A stretch of DNA of 64,000 nucleotides from Limiplasma sp958448555 (GTDB lineage: Bacteria; Bacillota; Clostridia; Christensenellales; Aristaeellaceae): the NCBI GenBank assembly GCA_958448555.1, contig CAUDEL010000006.1, positions 1 to 64,000 on the forward strand. Direction: 5' to 3'. This document shows, piece by piece, positions 24,822-34,229 of this stretch. Position 1 is the first letter of the stretch; the number at the start of each line of letters is the position of its first letter. Under the pieces are notes generated by a model. The model worked only from the letters and a program-made list of their open reading frames with translations, had not been told where the DNA came from and made no database searches. Both the position numbers and the translations under genes were made by a program.

Positions 24822-24944
24822 TGCGGCTTTTGTCAGGAGGAAGACGGGGGAGTGCTTAACCATCTCATCCTAAATATAAAGGTACAGCTTTTGTGCATCC
24901 GGGATCGTCTGCGGTTTAGGACCAATCTGCTGCTCCAATTCAGA

Positions 24945-24996
24945 CAAAAAACGGAGAGTCCTTTGTAGGATACTCAGATCCTATAAGGACACTCCG
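24945..24996 (-). terminator. Terminator downstream of kdpC (minus strand)
   Basis: A long imperfect hairpin (CGGAG/CTCCG outer stem, GTCC/GGAC, TAGGAT/ATCCTA inner stem, 24952-24996) is followed on the minus strand by TTTTTTG (24945-24951). It lies 230 bp beyond kdpC. Confidence 0.6.
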
Positions 24997-25032
24997 CATG
25001 GGCACAATGCCGAGCTTTCATGCGAACCCGGC

Positions 25033-25119
25033 GACATGTGCGGTGGGTTCGAAAGTCTTGCGCAGCAAGGTTTCCTTCTGCCGTCCGGCGAAGCCAAAGG
25101 CGGACGGCGGAAACATGTC
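25033..25119. other. Nested inverted repeats between converging operons
   Basis: GACATGT (25033-25039) and ACATGTC (25113-25119) enclose GTTTCC/GGAAAC and GCCGTCCG/CGGACGGC stems (25070-25114). The rest of 24822-25225 holds no gene that could be recognised. It may be part of the terminator region or a small mobile repeat. Confidence 0.5.
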
Positions 25120-25225
25120 TTAAGCATCTGGCGGACTTTTTCGACAAGCTGAAGGTCCATATGATTGGCCAAGCTGATCGGGGGCATTATGAGTGTGCGT
25201 CATCATGAGGCGCCGGGGAAGACGC

Positions 25226-25900
25226 TTATCTGGACGCTCCCTCCACAAGCCCCATCGCCTCGGCAATGTCCAGGTTTACGCCCAGAACATTGACGGTTTC
25301 TTCACCGAAAATTCCAAACAGCTTCCCTTCCGTGTTGTCCTCCACAATCCGCTCTAACTGCTCCTCGCTCAGGCCGGAGGCAGTCGCCAAAGCAGGAATC
25401 TGAATACGGGCGGACTCGGGTGTAATGTGCGGATCCAGCCCCGAGCCGGAGGCCGTCATCAGATCAGCGGGAATATCCTCCCGCTTCACATCTGGGTTCG
25501 CCTCCAGAAATGCCTCGATGTCAGCCTCGACCCGTTCGGTCAGCGCGGGGTTGGAGGGTGCATAGTTGTTGGAGCCGGAACCGAGCCCGGCAAACGCGTT
25601 GCCGTCGTTGTCGTATTGGTTGCCCTGTTCATCTTCATGGTAGGTGTTATAGTTGTAAGTCGAAGGCCGTCCCTTCATGAAATAGGGCTTCGTAAAATCC
25701 TGTCCTACGTTTGCCGCTCCCACAGCCTGGCCGTCTGCATAGACCAGGCTGCCATTGGCTTGGCTGGGGAAGAGGACCGCGGAAATACCGCTGAGCAATA
25801 CAGGAAATACAAAACCGCAGAGCAGAAGCATTAGCAATGTTACCACCAAAGACTGACGCAGGCCGTGAAAAAGTGCGTTCTTGTTAGTTGTTTCGTTCAT
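25226..25900 (-). CDS. kdpC: Potassium-transporting ATPase subunit KdpC
   Basis: The 224-residue subunit that stabilises the KdpA-KdpB complex. One membrane helix (about 17-40, LVVTLLMLLLCGFVFPVLL) is followed by a soluble outer domain with GQDFTKPYFMKGRPS and the well-conserved TASGSGLDPHITPESA. The acidic, glycine-rich insertion near 95-120 (DEQGNQYDNDGNAFAG) is longer than in E. coli but common in Gram-positive KdpC. The ATG at 25900 has GGAGG, which overlaps the kdpB stop, 9 bp upstream. It ends the operon; no kdpE follows. Confidence 0.95.
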   Translation of the reverse strand: MNETTNKNALFHGLRQSLVVTLLMLLLCGFVFPVLLSGISAVLFPSQANGSLVYADGQAVGAANVGQDFTKPYFMKGRPSTYNYNTYHEDEQGNQYDNDGNAFAGLGSGSNNYAPSNPALTERVEADIEAFLEANPDVKREDIPADLMTASGSGLDPHITPESARIQIPALATASGLSEEQLERIVEDNTEGKLFGIFGEETVNVLGVNLDIAEAMGLVEGASR

Positions 25901-25914
25901 GGTAAGGGACCTCC

Positions 25915-27966
25915 TCACATGCCCATGGCCATCAGGATGGGAGCAATCATCATATCAATGATTTTGATTCCGATGAAGGGAGTGACAACGCCGCCCAGAC
26001 CGTAGATCATCATATTCCGGGCCAGCATTTTTCCCGAAGACATGGGGCGGTACTTGACGCCCTTCATGGCCAGAGGAATCAGGCAGGGAATGATGATCGC
26101 ATTAAAGATCAACGCGGACAGGATCGCGCTGTTCTGCGTGCTCAGGTGCATGATGTTGAGAATGCCCAGCTGTGGGATGGCCGCCATAAACATGGCGGGA
26201 ATGATCGCAAAATACTTCGCGATATCATTTGCGATGGAGAAGGTGGTAAGGGAGCCGCGGGTGATGAGCAGCTGCTTGCCGATTTCCACCACTTCCAGAA
26301 TCTTGGTGGGATCGGAGTCCAGATCCACCATATTGGCGGCCTCCTTGGCCGCGGTGGTGCCGGAGTTCATGGCAAGGCCCACGTTTGCCTGGGCGAGGGC
26401 GGGCGCGTCGTTGGTGCCGTCGCCGGTCATGGCGACGATCTTTCCCTCCGCCTGCTCTTTTTTAATGACGCTGATCTTATCCTCCGGCTTGCACTCGGCG
26501 ATGAAGCCGTCTACCCCGGCCTCCTTGGCGATGGTGGCCGCGGTCAGGGGATTATCGCCGGTACACATGATGGTCTTGATGCCGATCGCACGCAGACGTT
26601 CAAAACGCTCTGTCATGCCGGGCTTAACGGTGTCTTTTAGGTAAATCACGCCGAGCACCTGATTGTTTTGGCATACAACCAGAGGGGTGCCGCCCAGCGA
26701 AGAAACCTTTTCCACATGGGTATGCAGATCGGCAGGAACCTTTCCTCCATGAGCTGTAACATACTGCTCAATCGCATCCGAGGCGCCTTTGCGGACCTTG
26801 GTGCCGTCCGGGAGATCCACGCCGCTCATACGGGTCTGGGCCGTAAACTCCATGAAGGAAGACCCGGGGGTTTCCTCAATGTCGGCTCCCAAACGGCGGG
26901 CCAGCTCCAGCGTGGATTTGCCCTCGGGGGTTTCGTCACGAAGGCTGGTCAGTGCCGCGCAACGAATGAGGTCGCTACGTCTTGCGCCCTCCACGGGGAA
27001 AAAATCGGCGGCCAGGCGGTTGCCAAAGGTAATGGTGCCGGTCTTGTCCAGAATCATGGTGTCCACATCGCCGCAGGCCTCAACCGCCTTGCCGGACATG
27101 GCGATCACATTGAAGCGGGTCACACGGTCCATGCCGGCAATGCCGATGGCGGAGAGCAGCCCGCCGATGGTGGTGGGGATCAGACAAACCATCAGGGCAA
27201 TCAGGGTGGACAGCGGCAGTTGAACCCCGCAATACATGCCGATGGGATACAAGGTGACAATCACGATCAGGAAAATGATTGTCAGGGAAACCAGAAGCGT
27301 GCTCAATGCGATTTCGTTGGGCGTTTTTTTTCGGGAGGCGCCTTCCACCAGCGCGATCATCCGATCCAGAAAGCTGTTGCCGGGATCAGAGGTGATGCGG
27401 ATTTTCAGCCAGTCAGACACCACGGTGGTGCCGCCGGTCACGGAGCAGAAGTCGCCGCCGCTCTCACGAACCACGGGAGCGGATTCGCCGGTGATGGCCG
27501 ATTCATCCACCGACGCGATGCCCTCAATCACCTCGCCGTCACCGGGGATCACCTCGCCGGCCACTACTATCACTACATCGCCCTTTTTCAGCTCGCTGGA
27601 AGACACGATGGTTTCGCTGCCGTCCTGATTCAGCAGATGGGCCTCGGTGTCCTTCTGGGTTTTCTTCAGGCTGGCGGCCTGGGCCTTGCCCCGGCCCTCC
27701 GCCACAGACTCCGCGAAGTTGGCAAACAGCACCGTCACCAGCAGAATGACGGAAACGATCAAGTTGTAAGTACGCAGGCCGGTATCGCCCTCGCCAAACA
27801 GCCCCGGCACAATCGTCAACAGCAGCGTAATCAGGAAGCCGATTTCCACAACGAACATGACAGGATTTTTGAGCATATAACGGGGGTCCAGCTTTTTTAC
27901 GGAACCGATGAGCGCCTGCTTCAGGATCTCCGGGGTCAGCAGCTTTTTGTTTTGTTTCTTACTCAT
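25915..27966 (-). CDS. kdpB: Potassium-transporting P-type ATPase, catalytic subunit KdpB
   Basis: A 683-residue P-type ATPase energising high-affinity K+ uptake. The phosphorylated aspartate is in ILDKTGTITFGN near residue 304. Other motifs are SAITGESAPV (actuator), VCLIPTTIGGLLSAIG (membrane helix), MCTGDNPLTA and VAMTGDGTNDAPAL. Length matches the usual 680 or so. It is 16 bp from kdpA and 14 bp from kdpC, forming one transcript. Confidence 0.97.
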   Translation of the reverse strand: MSKKQNKKLLTPEILKQALIGSVKKLDPRYMLKNPVMFVVEIGFLITLLLTIVPGLFGEGDTGLRTYNLIVSVILLVTVLFANFAESVAEGRGKAQAASLKKTQKDTEAHLLNQDGSETIVSSSELKKGDVVIVVAGEVIPGDGEVIEGIASVDESAITGESAPVVRESGGDFCSVTGGTTVVSDWLKIRITSDPGNSFLDRMIALVEGASRKKTPNEIALSTLLVSLTIIFLIVIVTLYPIGMYCGVQLPLSTLIALMVCLIPTTIGGLLSAIGIAGMDRVTRFNVIAMSGKAVEACGDVDTMILDKTGTITFGNRLAADFFPVEGARRSDLIRCAALTSLRDETPEGKSTLELARRLGADIEETPGSSFMEFTAQTRMSGVDLPDGTKVRKGASDAIEQYVTAHGGKVPADLHTHVEKVSSLGGTPLVVCQNNQVLGVIYLKDTVKPGMTERFERLRAIGIKTIMCTGDNPLTAATIAKEAGVDGFIAECKPEDKISVIKKEQAEGKIVAMTGDGTNDAPALAQANVGLAMNSGTTAAKEAANMVDLDSDPTKILEVVEIGKQLLITRGSLTTFSIANDIAKYFAIIPAMFMAAIPQLGILNIMHLSTQNSAILSALIFNAIIIPCLIPLAMKGVKYRPMSSGKMLARNMMIYGLGGVVTPFIGIKIIDMMIAPILMAMGM

Positions 27967-27982
27967 AGCACGAAAATCCTCC

Positions 27983-29743
27983 TTAGCCCCAAAGAGTCAG
28001 ATGCTCGGCAATGGGGCCCAGCGCCAGCGCCGGGAAGAAGGTCAGCGCGGCAAAAATATACACCACAAACACAAGGATTACCGCAAAACTCACGTTGCTG
28101 GTCTGCAATGTGCCGACAGACTCGTTTACATAGTTCTTCTTCATCAGCGAGCCTGCAATGGCCAGTTGAATTACGATAGGCAGATACCGCCCCAGGAACA
28201 TGACAATACCGGTGGTAATGTTCCAGAAGTACGTATTGTCCGCCAGCCCCTCAAATCCGGAGCCATTATTCGCGGCAGCGGAGGCGTATTCATACAGCAC
28301 CTGGCTCAGGCCGTGGAAGCCGGGGTTGGTCATGCCGGCCCGGCCGGCGGCCGTCGCCACCGCCAGGGCGGAAAAGGCCAGAATCAGAAGCGGATGGATG
28401 ATGATGGCCAACGCGGTCAGCTTCATCTCGCGCCCCTCGACCTTCTTGCCCAGGTATTCGGGGGTACGCCCTACCATCAACCCACAGATGAACACCGCCA
28501 GGATCGCGTAGAGAATCATGTTCATCAGGCCCACGCCCTTGCCGCCAAAGACGCAGTTGAGCATCATGTGCATAAGCGGCACCATGCCGCCCAGAGGCGT
28601 CAATGTGTCGTGCATGTTATTGACCGTACCGGTGGTGAAGGATGTGGTCACCGTGGTAAACAACGCGGATTGGGCAATGCCGAATCGGACCTCCTTGCCT
28701 TCCATGCTGCCCGCGGCCTGGCTGAGGCCAATCTCAGCCAGTGCCGGATTGCCCTGCTGTTCCGCCCAGTAGCAAAGGCTCAGGCCAACCAGAAACAAAA
28801 TTCCCATGGCCAGAAAGATGCTTCGTCCTTCCTTGCCCAGCAGCCGGGTCATGATTCCTTCCCGATGAACGGTCAGGGTGTTTTCCGGGGCTATGTTCAT
28901 CTGATGCTGACGGCGACCGTCTCCCACCATTTTCCCAAAGACAATGACGCAGGCGCCGGGCAGCAGCATCATGGAATACAGCTCGATCAGGTTGGACAGG
29001 ATGGTGGGATTCTCCATAGGCGTGGCGGAATTGGCGCCGAAAAATCCGCCGCCATTGGTGCCCAGGTGCTTGATGATTTCAAGCGCCGCTACGGGGCCCA
29101 TTGCAAGGACCTGGAAGGTACCCTCCAGGGTTTGAACCACAACATTCCCCGAAAAGTTCTGGGGCACCCCCTGCCATACCAGCAGCAGCCCGCCTGCCAG
29201 AGAGAAGGGCAGCAGCACACGGGTCGTGATGCGGACCAGATCGGCAAAAAAGTTGCCAACATTGTCCTTCGTTTTTCCGGCCAGGCCGCGAATAAAGGCC
29301 ACACAGGCGGCATAGCCGCTGGCTGCCGAAACAAACATCATAAAGATGATGACCAGCATCTGAGAAAGATAGCTCAATCCGCTTTCCCCGGAGTAGTGCT
29401 GCAGATTGGTGTTGGTCATAAAACTGATGATGGTATTGAAGGCCAGTGTGGGTTCCATTCCCTCAATCCCGTTGGGATTCAAAAGCGGGATGCTCTGGAC
29501 GCGGAGAATGAAGTAGCCGATGGCGATCATCGCCGCATTGGTGCCGACAAGGGCCAGGGCGTACTGTTTCCAATTCATCCCCTTGCGCGGATCGACCCCG
29601 CCCAAATGATAAATCACGCCGTCTACCCGATCAAATACGGGGTCGGCAAAGGTGTGTTTTCCTGCGGCGATATGATAAAGATACCGTCCCACCGGAATGA
29701 CAAGGATCAAATAAATGATCGATGTCAGTACCAGCTGTAACAT
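27983..29743 (-). CDS. kdpA: Potassium-transporting ATPase subunit KdpA
   Basis: The 586-residue K+-selective channel-like subunit. It has about ten membrane helices and the four pore-loop elements of the family, for example MTNTNLQHYSGESGLS, HLGTNGGGFFGANSATPMEN and TTSFTTGTVNNMHDTL. The start ATG at 29743 has AGGAGG upstream. It begins 31 bp after kdpF. K+ selected here is pumped by KdpB under potassium limitation. Confidence 0.97.
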   Translation of the reverse strand: MLQLVLTSIIYLILVIPVGRYLYHIAAGKHTFADPVFDRVDGVIYHLGGVDPRKGMNWKQYALALVGTNAAMIAIGYFILRVQSIPLLNPNGIEGMEPTLAFNTIISFMTNTNLQHYSGESGLSYLSQMLVIIFMMFVSAASGYAACVAFIRGLAGKTKDNVGNFFADLVRITTRVLLPFSLAGGLLLVWQGVPQNFSGNVVVQTLEGTFQVLAMGPVAALEIIKHLGTNGGGFFGANSATPMENPTILSNLIELYSMMLLPGACVIVFGKMVGDGRRQHQMNIAPENTLTVHREGIMTRLLGKEGRSIFLAMGILFLVGLSLCYWAEQQGNPALAEIGLSQAAGSMEGKEVRFGIAQSALFTTVTTSFTTGTVNNMHDTLTPLGGMVPLMHMMLNCVFGGKGVGLMNMILYAILAVFICGLMVGRTPEYLGKKVEGREMKLTALAIIIHPLLILAFSALAVATAAGRAGMTNPGFHGLSQVLYEYASAAANNGSGFEGLADNTYFWNITTGIVMFLGRYLPIVIQLAIAGSLMKKNYVNESVGTLQTSNVSFAVILVFVVYIFAALTFFPALALGPIAEHLTLWG

Positions 29744-29774
29744 ACGAAATTCCTCCTATGCTGTGTACTGGACG

Positions 29775-29852
29775 TTAGAATCGCTCCGGATGCACCAGGG
29801 CGTATAGCAGATATCCGCCCAGCAGCAAGACAATTATTCCGAGCAAAATCAT
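29775..29852 (-). CDS. kdpF: KdpF-type small membrane subunit
   Basis: A 25-codon gene that starts with ATG at 29852 and ends with TAA at 29775-29777. The product MILLGIIVLLLGGYLLYALV, ending HPERF, is one membrane helix and matches KdpF, the lipid-like stabiliser of the Kdp complex, which always lies just before kdpA. Confidence 0.88.
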   Translation of the reverse strand: MILLGIIVLLLGGYLLYALVHPERF

Positions 29853-29874
29853 CCTGTTCAACTCCTGCTTTCCA

Positions 29875-29973
29875 TCATTCCTGAGAATCAACTTGCCGTC
29901 GGCACCAGTTCACCAGCAACCAGACAAGGCCAAAACCCGCCAACAGGGTTCCTGCCATAATGAAATCCATCAT
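29875..29973 (-). CDS. Small membrane protein upstream of kdpF
   Basis: A 32-residue frame starting with MMDFIMAGTLLAGFGLVWLL and ending in a basic/polar NWCRRQVDSQE tail. One membrane helix with a positively charged C-terminus is predicted. It starts 2 bp after the stop of the next upstream small gene and ends 22 bp before kdpF, so it is embedded in the operon. I do not recognise a family. It could be a second KdpF-like accessory peptide. Confidence 0.6.
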   Translation of the reverse strand: MMDFIMAGTLLAGFGLVWLLVNWCRRQVDSQE

Positions 29974-29975
29974 AC

Positions 29976-30098
29976 TTAGCGCTCCCTTCGCTGATATGGA
30001 TGATGCCATGCCGGATTATCCGTTTTTCCGGCCATGATTGTCTGCGCAATCATTCCAATGATGGCGCCGACAAGCATCACCAGCGCATACTCTGCCAT
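29976..30098 (-). CDS. Small membrane protein in the kdp operon
   Basis: A 40-residue frame: MAEYALVMLVGAIIGMIAQT, then IMAGKTDNPAWHHPYQRRER. AGGAGAGAGACC precedes the ATG at 30098, a good ribosome site. It has a single glycine-containing helix with a histidine/arginine-rich tail. It lies 150 bp after kdpD and 2 bp before the next small gene. Not recognised. Its ribosome site, position and coupling argue for a real gene and perhaps a link between sensor and pump. Confidence 0.62.
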   Translation of the reverse strand: MAEYALVMLVGAIIGMIAQTIMAGKTDNPAWHHPYQRRER

Positions 30099-30249
30099 AA
30101 GGTCTCTCTCCTTTTGCAACTGGCCTGCACGCAAAACACACGACATCTGTTTTGCCCGCATAGCATATCGCAATCCGCAATAAGCGGGGATTAAGGAAAA
30201 CAAAACGATGTTAACATGAGATAAATATTCCGCCATTCCGTTTTGCGCG

Positions 30250-32922
30250 CTATCTCCCTGCCTCTGGGGAAACCAGGGGGAGCGTAAACTGGAATATCGT
30301 TCCGTTCGGCTCATGATTCAACGCTTCAATTTTTCCCCCGTGCATGGCGACTATGGATTGGCACAGATTCAGTCCAAGCCCCAGACCTCTTTGACAATCC
30401 GCTTTCTCCTGCCCGGCGGTGTAGAACAAATCAAACAAGTGCCTTTTGGCATCATCCGAAATGCCGGGTCCGTCATCCGTGACCCTTATTTCCACGGTAT
30501 TCCCTTTTTTTACGCCACGCAGCTCAATATGCGATCCTTTTGGCGTGTACTGTATGGCGTTGTTCATGATGTTGATGATAACCCGCTCAATCAGCCTTGC
30601 GTTCATGGTAGCCATGAGCGCGGCATCGTCCAAATGGACGGACACGCAATGCTCCGCGGCTCGTCGGTCCAGCTGTGCGACAGATCGCTGGAAAAGATCT
30701 TCGATCCGTTCAGGGCTCATTTTGAAAGAGTCCCTGTCTGTTTCCAGACGGGTGGCTACCTGCAGGTTTTCCGTCATGTTCATCAGCCAGTTTGTATCGT
30801 CACAAATGGCTGTGTACAGCTTTTTTCTGCTTGTCGGATCCGGCAAAAGCGCTTCTCGCATAAGCATATCGACGCTGTCGCTGATGTTTGTAAGCGGCGT
30901 GCGCAAATCATGGGAAACTGCGCGAAGCAGGTCGGCTTGCAACCGCTCCTTTTGCGCTTGAAGCGCGGCTTTGTTTCGCTCCTCCTGCAGCCGGATGCGT
31001 TCCTGGCTGAGGCCGCACTCGCTTAGCAGGGCAATCATCAGATTTTTTTCAAAGGCGTCCGGGACGGTATACCCCACAATGGGAATTCCTACGATTCCCA
31101 TCACTCCTTGCGTCCCTCTGACGGAGAGAAAAAGCCATTTTGCATTTGGCAGTGTATTTGTGGTTGCACCGGCGTGCTTGTTGTTTTTTTCCACCCACTT
31201 GGCCACTCCGAGTTCTTCGGAACCCAATTCGGATAGAATATGCTGTTCATCGGACGGCTCCACTCGAAATGCCAACTCCGTTTCACTCAGGGCATAGAGC
31301 ACGGGACGGTCAAAAAGCCGGTTTAACTGTTCCGCGGTCAAACGAAGGCAGTCCCATTCGGTTCGCTCTTTTTGCAGCTTTTGACTGCTCCCCAAAAGCA
31401 GTTCCGTATAATAGCTCTTTTGTGCCGCCAAACGGGCCTGCGCTTTTACGCGGCTGGCCAGAGAGCTCGCGATAAAGCTGGAGAAAAGCATAATCAGAAA
31501 GGTTACGGGGTAACTGGGGTCGTTGACTTGAAAGGTAAAGCGAGGCTCTGTAAAAAGAAAATTGAAAGCGGCGACGCTGAGGAACGAAGCAACAGCGCCA
31601 TAGAAGTGACCGTTTGTGCAAACAGCAGTAATCAGAACACCCAGAATGTAAACCGTAATCATGTTTGATTCGCTGAATCCGACAGCATAAAAGCCAAATC
31701 CAGCGATGGAGGAAAGCAGCAAAGAGGCCAGCATGACGCATGTATCTTTCCATGTGAAACGCGCCTTGGGAACACGAGGTTTTCCAAGGGGCTTTTTATA
31801 TAGCGGTTGCTGATCTGGAATAATGTACACATCCAGGTCTGTTTGCTCAATCAGGCGGTCAGCCAGACTCTTTTTTCCCATAATGGGGTTTTGCCTGTGG
31901 TTGATTCGCCCCATAACGATTTTTGTTACGCCGCTGACACGAGCATATTCCGCAATCTGCATGGCGGGGTCCGTTCCATAGACCGTAGAAATCTGCGCGC
32001 CCAGCTGCTGTGCAAGATGCAGGTTGCTACGCAGGCGCTTGAGGTTTTCGCCGGATAATTCCTTTGTTTCCGGCGTCTGCACAAACAACGCGGTGAAACC
32101 GCTGTGAAAGGCTTCCGCCATTCGTGCAGCGGTTCGGATCACTTTCGCATTGGAAGGCGCAGACGAAAGGCAAATCAAAATATGCTCCCCGGCTTTCGCG
32201 CTCTTTTCCTTACCCTCCTGCAGCGCCGTGCGGTTGAGCTGATCCGCTGTGCGCCGCATGGCGATCTCACGCAGGGCGGCCAGATTCTCCGTGGTAAAAA
32301 AATGCTGGAGGGCCTGTTTTGCCTGACGCTCACGGTACACTTTTCCAGCCTGAAGGCGTTTCACCAGCTCGGCCGGCTCAATGTCCACCAGCTCAACCTG
32401 ATTGGCCCGGTCAAAAACATGATCCGGGATTCGCTCATTGACCGCAATACCTGTGATGGAGGACACCAGATCGTTGAGCGACTCCAGATGCTGCACATTT
32501 ACCGTGGTATAGACGTTGATCCCGGCCTGGAGCAGCTCTTCCACATCCTGATAGCGCTTTGTGTGCCGGCAGCCCCAGGCGTTGCTGTGGGCCAATTCGT
32601 CTACCAGGATAAGTTGAGGTTTCCTCTCCAGCGCCCGGTCCAGATCAAACTCTTTCAGCTGGATTCCGCGATAGTTTATCTCCTTGCAGGGCAAAACCTC
32701 CAGACCATCCAGAAGCGCCAATGTCTCTGGCCTGGCATGCGGCTCCACATAGCCCACCACCACATCCATGCCCTCTTTTTGCGCCTGATGGGCCGCCTCC
32801 AGCATGGCATAGGTCTTGCCTACGCCCGCTGCATAGCCGAAAAAGATTTTGAGCTTTCCGAAAAGAAGCGGGCTTTCCGCGCCCATCCTGAAATCTGATC
32901 GTGCTTGACGCATCTTTTCCAT
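30250..32922 (-). CDS. kdpD: Sensor histidine kinase KdpD
   Basis: An 890-residue K+/turgor sensor. The N-terminal KdpD domain has Walker A GYAAGVGKT (29-37) and Walker B LILVDELAHSN. A UspA-like domain follows (about 240-365, ILICLSSAPSNAKVIRTAAR), then a four-helix DUF4118 membrane part (about 390-500), a GAF-like region, the phosphoacceptor motif AVSHDLRTPLTN near 670 and the ATPase (DDGPGISDDAK, RGLGLGLNLCQSIV). The ATG at 32922 is preferred because CAGGAG lies 9 bp upstream; a GTG at 32958 is upstream. It is first in the operon, whereas in E. coli it follows kdpC, and no kdpE partner is nearby. Confidence 0.95.
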   Translation of the reverse strand: MEKMRQARSDFRMGAESPLLFGKLKIFFGYAAGVGKTYAMLEAAHQAQKEGMDVVVGYVEPHARPETLALLDGLEVLPCKEINYRGIQLKEFDLDRALERKPQLILVDELAHSNAWGCRHTKRYQDVEELLQAGINVYTTVNVQHLESLNDLVSSITGIAVNERIPDHVFDRANQVELVDIEPAELVKRLQAGKVYRERQAKQALQHFFTTENLAALREIAMRRTADQLNRTALQEGKEKSAKAGEHILICLSSAPSNAKVIRTAARMAEAFHSGFTALFVQTPETKELSGENLKRLRSNLHLAQQLGAQISTVYGTDPAMQIAEYARVSGVTKIVMGRINHRQNPIMGKKSLADRLIEQTDLDVYIIPDQQPLYKKPLGKPRVPKARFTWKDTCVMLASLLLSSIAGFGFYAVGFSESNMITVYILGVLITAVCTNGHFYGAVASFLSVAAFNFLFTEPRFTFQVNDPSYPVTFLIMLFSSFIASSLASRVKAQARLAAQKSYYTELLLGSSQKLQKERTEWDCLRLTAEQLNRLFDRPVLYALSETELAFRVEPSDEQHILSELGSEELGVAKWVEKNNKHAGATTNTLPNAKWLFLSVRGTQGVMGIVGIPIVGYTVPDAFEKNLMIALLSECGLSQERIRLQEERNKAALQAQKERLQADLLRAVSHDLRTPLTNISDSVDMLMREALLPDPTSRKKLYTAICDDTNWLMNMTENLQVATRLETDRDSFKMSPERIEDLFQRSVAQLDRRAAEHCVSVHLDDAALMATMNARLIERVIINIMNNAIQYTPKGSHIELRGVKKGNTVEIRVTDDGPGISDDAKRHLFDLFYTAGQEKADCQRGLGLGLNLCQSIVAMHGGKIEALNHEPNGTIFQFTLPLVSPEAGR

Positions 32923-33045
32923 CTCTATCGTCTCCTGCCATGCCGGTCTGTGGTGCACATGGATGTTAATATCGTATCATATGGAATACTATAAATTAAT
33001 AAAAGATTTTCCAGGTGCATTAAAATCAGATAAAGATATGCGCAA

Positions 33046-33088
33046 TTAATACAAGCCGGATATCTGTTGTCAAGCATCATCCGGCTTG
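33046..33088 (-). promoter_or_regulatory. kdp operon promoter with flanking inverted repeat
   Basis: Minus strand: TTGACA (33068-33073), 16 bp, TATTAA (33046-33051). A perfect 10-bp inverted repeat, CAAGCCGGAT (33052-33061) and ATCCGGCTTG (33079-33088), brackets the -35 box. It is a likely operator, possibly for an unlinked KdpE-like regulator. Confidence 0.62.
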
Positions 33089-33416
33089 AAAGAAAGATGA
33101 GAAAAGAGTTTGGTTTAAACTGTCAGGAAAGCATCGCAGGAAGAGGAGATTTCGACAAAACCCAGGCGTTCCTTGCGCCATCCGGGATTGGGGAACGACA
33201 ACCGTCACGGCGATGGCCCTGCCCGGACAGCCGCCAGGACCCGCTGTATCCGGCTGGCGTCCGCTGTGCATGGAAGGCTTGAAACGAGGCGCCATCGGGC
33301 CTGCGGACGTGGTTCCCGTCGTTTGGCACAGACGCTTCAAAAACAAAACCATTCGGAATTCGTTTTGAATTCATAGATTGACCTTTTGAAACAGGAATAC
33401 GAGCGCAATCGCCGCT
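33089..33416. other. Intergenic region, no gene recognised
   Basis: Both strands have only short frames without ribosome sites or family features. No strong hairpin or promoter was seen beyond the kdp operator at its left edge. Confidence 0.5.
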
Positions 33417-34223
33417 TTATACCTGCAGATGTATCATTTTGACCATCCCAAGCCGGTCAGAGACGGCCATGCTGACCTTTGAAGAAAGCAGCAGGCCCTT
33501 TCTTGGAATACCGCTGTAAAAGGGCTCATCAGCCAAGATCCTCGTGTTAGCTCCAGTCTTTCTGGCCAGCTTTTCAGCCGATTCCACATAGAAAAACATC
33601 CGCGCATCGGCATGCCCCACCTGCTTCATGTACTTATTGCGCATCATGGCCATACCGCTTTTGCTCACGGCGTCAAAGACAACTTCTATCTCTCCAAATT
33701 GCCGGATCATTCGCAACAGCCCAAGGACGTTAACCTCCTCAAAATAGTGGAACAATCCGCCGGCGGTGACCAGAATGGGCGCGTCGGGCCTATCGGTGCG
33801 GATGCGCCTGATCCAGTCCTCGGCAAAGGCATCTCCGGCGAAATAGGTCTCCCGTTCCGGCTCCGAAAGCAGCTCGCGTCGGTATGCTATCACATGGGGC
33901 AAATCTACGTCGTACCAGTATGCCCTGGCGTTGTCGCAGCGGAAATAGGTCGTTTCCAGACCACAACCAAGCTGGACGATCACACCATCCGGCCTACGCT
34001 GTAGAAACGAGCGGATATAGCGGTCCATCTTGGCAGATCGGACGGCGGATGCAAGCAGGGTGTATTGACTTTGAGCGCCCTGCGCCAGCAGACCAGGTGG
34101 CAGCTTCTTTTTCAACTCCAGCGCCTTTTGATCGTACAAGATCTGCGGGCAATGCTCGCTGGCATAGATCCTGCCCAGCATGGGGACAAATAGCGTATCT
34201 TCTATAATACCCAGTTTTGGCAT
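33417..34223 (-). CDS. LCMT/TcmP-like class I SAM-dependent methyltransferase
   Basis: A 268-residue cytoplasmic protein of the leucine carboxyl methyltransferase-like O-methyltransferase group. The SAM-binding motif is VIVQLGCGLETTYFR; ARAYWYDVDLPHVIAYRREL contains the acidic residue that binds the ribose, and PILVTAGGLFHYFEEV is the usual motif IV. The ATG at 34223 has GGGAGGG 7 bp upstream; an ATG at 34229 is too close to it. Single gene between intergenic gaps. The methyl acceptor, probably a carboxyl or hydroxyl group of a small molecule, is unknown. Confidence 0.82.
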   Translation of the reverse strand: MPKLGIIEDTLFVPMLGRIYASEHCPQILYDQKALELKKKLPPGLLAQGAQSQYTLLASAVRSAKMDRYIRSFLQRRPDGVIVQLGCGLETTYFRCDNARAYWYDVDLPHVIAYRRELLSEPERETYFAGDAFAEDWIRRIRTDRPDAPILVTAGGLFHYFEEVNVLGLLRMIRQFGEIEVVFDAVSKSGMAMMRNKYMKQVGHADARMFFYVESAEKLARKTGANTRILADEPFYSGIPRKGLLLSSKVSMAVSDRLGMVKMIHLQV

Positions 34224-34229
34224 GACCAT

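Noticed and set aside
24822..25225. Riboswitch controlling kdp
   Set aside because: The hairpins lie downstream of kdpC and downstream of the serine dehydratase, so they are at gene ends, not in a leader.
27908..29740. 610-codon plus-strand frame opposite kdpA
   Set aside because: Shadow of kdpA; composition is His/Gln-rich, typical of reversed membrane-protein codons.
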